The notes under the pieces are model-generated. The model saw nothing but the letters and a program-made list of their open reading frames with translations. It had not been told where the DNA came from and made no database searches. A DNA stretch of 37,207 nucleotides from Zopfochytrium polystomum (taxonomy: Eukaryota; Chytridiomycota; Chytridiomycetes; Chytridiales; Chytridiaceae): positions 1 to 37,207 of the forward strand of contig JAIVFJ010000467.1 of assembly GCA_025765615.1 (NCBI GenBank), read 5' to 3'. Shown here piece after piece: positions 32,855 to 37,207 of this stretch; position 1 is the stretch's first letter; each line of letters starts with the position of its first letter. A program made the translations under genes and the position numbers.

Positions 32855-35800
32855 ATGGCTGTCGGCGGCGATGACCACCAGTTGCTGGCCACCAACAGCA
32901 CACACGAAGGCAGCGGCGAGAGAGACAACCACCAGATCGGCGGCGTTAGCAGCACGAACGATGACGTTGATGGCGACGGTGACGACGACGATGTCCTAGT
33001 CGAGGTTTTTCGCGAGCAAGTTCACAGCGCAATGCGGCGTGAGGGCGCCGGCGTCATTGGCGGCGGCGGAGAACTGCAACTCCATTCACAGCAAGGTATG
33101 GAACGGTAAAACGGGGGGAAAATGTTTTCACAATTGGGTTACAAAGACACTTACGCGCGAAATTATCCAGCAACTGCTCTCTCTCCCAGCCACTTCTCCC
33201 ATCGTCGCAGCTCAGCCGGTTTTCGACTCGCTCGGCACTCCATTGCTGGGGACTATGCGGCCGACAGTCCTCGGCTTGCGATACACCGTCAAACCGGATC
33301 CACCCGCGCCTCCGTTTCGTATTCGTCTCACCACCAACACCTGTTCCACCCGGAGACCGCCACCTCGTCCTCGAACAACTACTTGCCACCACGGCAATAT
33401 CCTTCGTCGTCGACCGCAAGCATCCCTCTCGCTCCTACACAATCCGTCATCCAGCTTTCACCTTCCCTCTCAGCACTCCGTGGCTGGGGCCGAGGGCATC
33501 GCGTCGCCTAAGAACTTCCTCTCGGCGTCGTCGAGCTTCCTGCAACACCAGCGCGCGGCCAGCTCCGCGGCCGCTTCCAGTGCTGCATCGTTCGGCCGAC
33601 CGGATATTGGACCGAACCGGTCCACTTCGACCATTGGTGCCGAGTTGTTCTCGCTGGGCTCCCTGTCTAGGCTCTCCAAAGCCCGAGCCGGCGTGTCCCC
33701 GAACGAGTCGTACATCCGCTCGCAGGGCCGCTCCTTTCAGCAGCTTTTCGCCATGCGGGACATTGACTTCAGCGACGGCGAGGACAGCAACGGCAATGAC
33801 GATGGAAGCGGAGGAACCGGCCGCGAAACACTGTCCCCCGCGTACTGGGAGGACAATGTCGTGCACGATGAAGCGTTCCGCGAAAAGTTTTTCTGTGCAA
33901 ACCACGAAACCGCACGCGAAGTGGTCCAAAACTTTACCTTCGGGGCTCTGGCTATCGGCATTATGTGCTGCTGCCTCGCCCTCATCGGCGCCTCCTCCTT
34001 TTGCGTGACCTTCGTTTCCCTTTCCCGCGGATCCGGGGAGTGGGCCGTCGTGTACGGCTCTTTTATAGTTGCTTTCGACTTGTACTGCTTGGTCCTCCTG
34101 ATTACGTGTCGGACCACTGTATCCAAGATTAGGATGCGAGGGCACGAGGCAGCAGCAGCAGCTTCCGCCGCGGCCGTCGTAGAGCCGGTCCGGGCGCTCA
34201 GGCGCCACGTAACGACCCGTACGCGCAGCAAACCGCAGCCACAAACTAGTCGCGGTAGACCCGAAATACGGAAACCTTGGTACCGGCGTTTCCTCCCATG
34301 CATCGACTGGACACTGCTGGGGCCCGGATCATCCGGAAACTGCTACATACAAATTCTCGCCTGCTGTTCGTCGAGCGTTTTTGTGACGGTTATTACGTGG
34401 GGCCTTAGCTCATCCGCACAGGAACTCAGCCGCTTTGCGATGGTCGCTGTTTTCAGACTGATATCCAGTATCGCGACCCTCCTCATATTGATTGAACGAG
34501 ACCGCACGAAGTCGTTTTTGGAACGATTGAAAGATTCGTTTTGCACTGCCGTGCTGAACTTTACTGCAATAAATGTAAGGGGCCCACTGAAGAAATTATC
34601 GCGTGGTCGTCGACGCACTCACGATTCTCGCGTTTCAGATTGTGCGCTACTGCCTTTTGTTTTCCGTTTGGGCTTCTCTTAGGTTTCTGAAAGGGGCCGG
34701 CTTTGCTATTTTGGTCCAAATGATTCTGGAAACGCCCTCGTTATTGCTATCGCTGTACCTACCAGAAATTCCTTTCTTCCGACGGATCTTTCTTCGAAGC
34801 CTCACTCCAAGCATTTTAAAACTGTATGCTGTGGTAAACCCCAGACTACTATTGCAGTATCCACAAGTCCGATCGAGAGCTGTTGCAAGGAGAGGGCCGT
34901 CACTATTCGAAACGGCAAAAGAGACACTCGAGGAGCTGGGATGTGCTGCATCGGCGTTGGCAAGCTACACTCTAGCCATTCGAATATTGACATGCTACCC
35001 GTCCAGGCTTATCCTGCTCTTGCTGTTGATGACGTCGACTTTGCCAAAGCCGCCGTCGCCCTGTTCTTGTTGCAGTGGATCGTCCTCGGTGCTTCTATCA
35101 TCCAAATTTCATCACACTCTTCCTTTCAACCTCGCCATTGCCCCGTGTACATTGGTCAACTGCTTCCGATTTGCCCTTACGACACACTTCATTCGTACAA
35201 GTACGCTGCCGCGCGCCATGGGAAGCAACCCGCCCCAATGACGGCGAAAGCAGCACTGATGGCTTCGGATGCAGTCGGCCGGCCAGCTGCGTCGACTACC
35301 ACCATAGGCGCGCGCGGGTCGACCGCCGCCAACCGCGAGTCCCACTTCAGCCTGGTTGCCGCCGCGAATCGCGCTAAGTCTCTGTCGACGCTCACCTCAC
35401 GCCAACCAGCTGCGTCCTCCTACTTTGAAGCGCAAGGCAACATGCTCCCACGGCGCTCGGAAGCGTTTTTGCTCTCCTTTTCGACTCCACTCATTGCCAC
35501 ATCTACCGACGCTCCTTCAGCACCGGCGGCGACAGCCACAGCTGCGGCGGGGACTCGGTCGGGGAACGCGCCGCCTCAGGAGATGGCACCGCCCCCGCCA
35601 CAGCCTCCGCCGCCTCCGCCGCGGCAAACCCGCCATTCAGTGGCTGGGCCCGCCTGCGGCTCCTTGCACTTAGCCACCTCCTCATCGCCATTACCTCCGG
35701 CCTCGCAACCGTCTTTGCCGGTGGCTTCCTCATCCTCGTCGTCCAGCCCATCATCTATTTCTCGTCACCCTCCTCTCCCTCGTCCTCTTCGTCCTCTTCG

Positions 35801-36174
35801 TCGTTCGCCGCGCCCACCTCTTCGCCCTCTGGGTGGAGCTCAACGGGCGTCAGTATCGCGGCCTCCAGCGGGGCGCTCGCGGCGCGCGGCTGGAACGCGG
35901 CGACCCTCAACGGTACGTTTCGTGGCCGCTTGCTGCCCGCGTGCTCGTCATCGTCGCGGTGGACCTGAGCATTGCGGTCGCCACGGCCGCTTGCATTGCG
36001 CGGCCGCTCGGCGTCCGTTACGGCCGCGCTGACCTCACGGGCATCGTCGGCCGTGAGATTTTGTCGTGGGACCCGCGCCTGTACCTAATGAGCCCCGTTG
36101 ACGGCGCTCTGCTGATTGTTACCGTGCTGCTGACCACCGCCGCGGTGTTTGCGGGCCTCCTTGGGCCAACGTAG
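32855..36174 (+). CDS. Multi-pass membrane protein of unknown function
   Basis: Not recognised. Exon 1 (32855-33095) encodes an acidic, Asp-rich N-terminus. Exon 2 (33171-34574) gives a Ser/Arg/His-rich region and then four hydrophobic segments, for example ALAIGIMCCCLALIGASSFC, VVYGSFIVAFDLYCLVLLIT, ILACCSSSVFVTVITWGL and VFRLISSIATLLILI. Exon 3 begins at 34639 with VRYCLLFSVWASLRF and stays open to about 35000. The rest is spread over several frames. It includes more membrane-like stretches: ALFLLQWIVLGASI near 35060, LLIAITSGLATVFAGGFLIL near 35680, LVLFVLFVVRRAHLF near 35780, VLVIVAVDLSIAVATAA near 35945, and ALLIVTVLLTTAAVFAGLL ending at 36171. One-base changes at GGGG 33486-33489 and TTT 35758-35760 reconcile two of the frame switches. 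Exon 2 then fits phase 0. Exons after 34833 are not resolved, and two adjacent genes cannot be excluded. Possibly a transporter or scaffold with about nine passes. Confidence 0.6.
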
Positions 36175-36344
36175 ACAGGTTGGGCAGCGAGAGAGGGATG
36201 GGTTGCATATCACTCCTTGTTTGAAAAAGAATAAGCAACCCAAAACTGGTTACAGCACTGCGCTCAAGGAAGTCCAAACTTTATCTTTCGGTTCGTATCA
36301 TGACTCTGTATTGAGTTTAGGTTTATTTCTTCTACCTCCGCGGC

Positions 36345-37058
36345 TCATTCGCGCGGATCACCTTTGGATCCCAAAAAAGAATCCAACACAGACGGCCTTA
36401 TCCGGTCCGCATCGTCCTCCACCTCAAATGCCCGAACGTCACCGGCGTCGCCGCTACCGGTGGGGATCGCCCCCGTTGCAACGTCTCCAAAATCCCCGTC
36501 GCCAGCACCCGGCGACGGTTCTGGTGGGGGCGGCGGGGCAGGCGGCGGGGGCAAGAATTGTGCGATAGGTTCGCAAATCTCCCCAGCCCGCTTGGCCACA
36601 GAGGTAGACGCAGCAGAGTCTGACGCCGTTCCGCCGCTGCCACCGCCCGCGCGCCCAGTGCTACCCCCCAGCACCGCGGCCAGTCCGCCATATACGTGTG
36701 TGTCGTAAGCGGTCAGAACCGCGGGCACAAAAATGTCGACAAACACCTTCACCGCGTCGCGGAACGCGGCAACTCCCTCGGCGTCCTCCGCGTCTTCCTC
36801 CACTGAGGGAACCTCTCCCGCACCTGATCCTACCGCCAGTCCGTCATCTGCCGATCCGGCAGCCTCCGCCGCAATCGCCTCCCCCACCCGATAGAGGCCG
36901 CCGACGCAGACGTTCAGGCTCTCGACGATAAAGTCGGCGATGGGCCGGTGCAGTGCGACCGGAGCACACACGCGGAGCTGATTGAAGCCAGCGAAGAAAG
37001 AATTGACGAGGAGAGCAAGCGGAGGGAAAGTGAGCAAAACGGCCGGCGCCGCAACCAT
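36345..37058 (-). CDS. Unrecognised protein, 5' end possibly outside the window
   Basis: An open frame of 238 codons from the ATG at 37058 (good context, ACCATGG) to the stop at 36345; the frame stays open to the window end with another ATG at 37196. From 37058 it begins with a hydrophobic stretch (VAAPAVLLTFPPLALLVNSF) that could be a membrane anchor or part of a helical bundle. It goes on with VALHRPIADFIVESLNVCVG and AVKVFVDIFVPAVLTAYDTH, and ends in a Gly/Pro-rich acidic tail. I do not recognise the family. Its 3' end converges on the multi-pass gene with a 170-bp gap. Codon content is GC-rich, like the genes at 18-25 kb. Confidence 0.5.
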   Translation of the reverse strand: MVAAPAVLLTFPPLALLVNSFFAGFNQLRVCAPVALHRPIADFIVESLNVCVGGLYRVGEAIAAEAAGSADDGLAVGSGAGEVPSVEEDAEDAEGVAAFRDAVKVFVDIFVPAVLTAYDTHVYGGLAAVLGGSTGRAGGGSGGTASDSAASTSVAKRAGEICEPIAQFLPPPPAPPPPPEPSPGAGDGDFGDVATGAIPTGSGDAGDVRAFEVEDDADRIRPSVLDSFLGSKGDPRE

Positions 37059-37207
37059 GGTCGTCGGTGCGTTGCTACCTGAGGTACCCGCCGAAGGTCT
37101 GTCCGACGATAACACAATGCTTCCTGCGAGCGCGGATTTAACCCGGATCGCCGCAACTCGCTTCCTCACACCTCCGAGTGGCTCCTGCGCCAGCATGTAC
37201 CTCCGAG

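Noticed and set aside
33039..33480. Long plus-strand frame (from 33039) read straight through the start of exon 2
   Set aside because: The other frame fits the exon 1 donor and phase and gives a Ser/His/Arg-rich sequence; a one-base change at 33486-33489 links it to the membrane part.

Overview
The window looks like nuclear DNA of a fungus, most likely an early-diverging, chytrid-type one (inference). It has spliceosomal introns with GT/GC..AG ends, CTAAC/CTGAC-like branch sites and many introns of only 44-52 nt. It also carries GPHR and EI24 orthologues, which budding yeast lacks, next to ordinary fungal housekeeping genes, and is full of (CT)n and poly(dA:dT) tracts. There are no bacterial-type operons, no CRISPR array and no convincing intact tRNA or rRNA gene.

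Layout. 0.8-3.3 kb (minus): a multi-exon F-box-like protein of unknown function. 4.3-6.35 kb (plus): GPHR (Golgi pH regulator/GPR89) in nine exons. 6.8-14.56 kb (plus): a decayed non-LTR (LINE-type) retrotransposon with ORF1 coiled-coil, apurinic-type endonuclease, partial reverse transcriptase, CCHC zinc motif and poly(A) tail; its endonuclease is split by a 2.1 kb second insertion that holds tRNA-like pieces. 15.1-16.3 kb (minus): Sec4/Rab8-type GTPase. 18.0-22.1 kb (minus): a large secreted, probably GPI-anchored protein with VWD, Ser-rich mucin and EGF-like parts. 22.9-25.6 kb (minus): Vps72/Swc2 (YL1), the H2A.Z-binding subunit of the SWR1 complex. 25.8-28.2 kb (minus): a TPR protein with a complete Hsp70/Hsp90 carboxylate clamp and a C-terminal membrane anchor, not recognised as any named family. 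28.3-28.7 kb (minus): mitochondrial ribosomal protein uS14m. 29.1-30.7 kb (plus): EI24. 31.4-32.35 kb (plus): cyclophilin A type PPIase. 32.9-36.2 kb (plus): a multi-pass membrane protein of unknown function. 36.3-37.06 kb (minus): an unrecognised protein, possibly cut by the window end.

Functional theme. Several neighbours act in the secretory/endomembrane system (GPHR, Sec4, the secreted adhesin-like protein, EI24, the tail-anchored TPR protein) or in protein folding (cyclophilin, TPR co-chaperone candidate). Nothing in the sequence shows that they are co-regulated, and eukaryotic gene order alone does not prove a joint pathway. The densest stretch is the minus-strand series uS14m, TPR protein, Vps72, with gaps of only 54 and 118 bp.

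Two cross-cutting points matter to a user. (1) In six genes (F-box-like, GPHR, TPR, EI24, cyclophilin, multi-pass protein) the conserved reading frame breaks by one base, nearly always at a short homopolymer. In the EI24, GPHR, TPR and multi-pass models, a one-base correction restores both the protein match and the exon phases. Consensus indels are more likely than pseudogenes. The 15.1-25.6 kb block is clean. (2) Three introns appear to start with GC, and the TPR gene contains an 8-nt exon. All splice models were made by eye, without RNA data or database searches.
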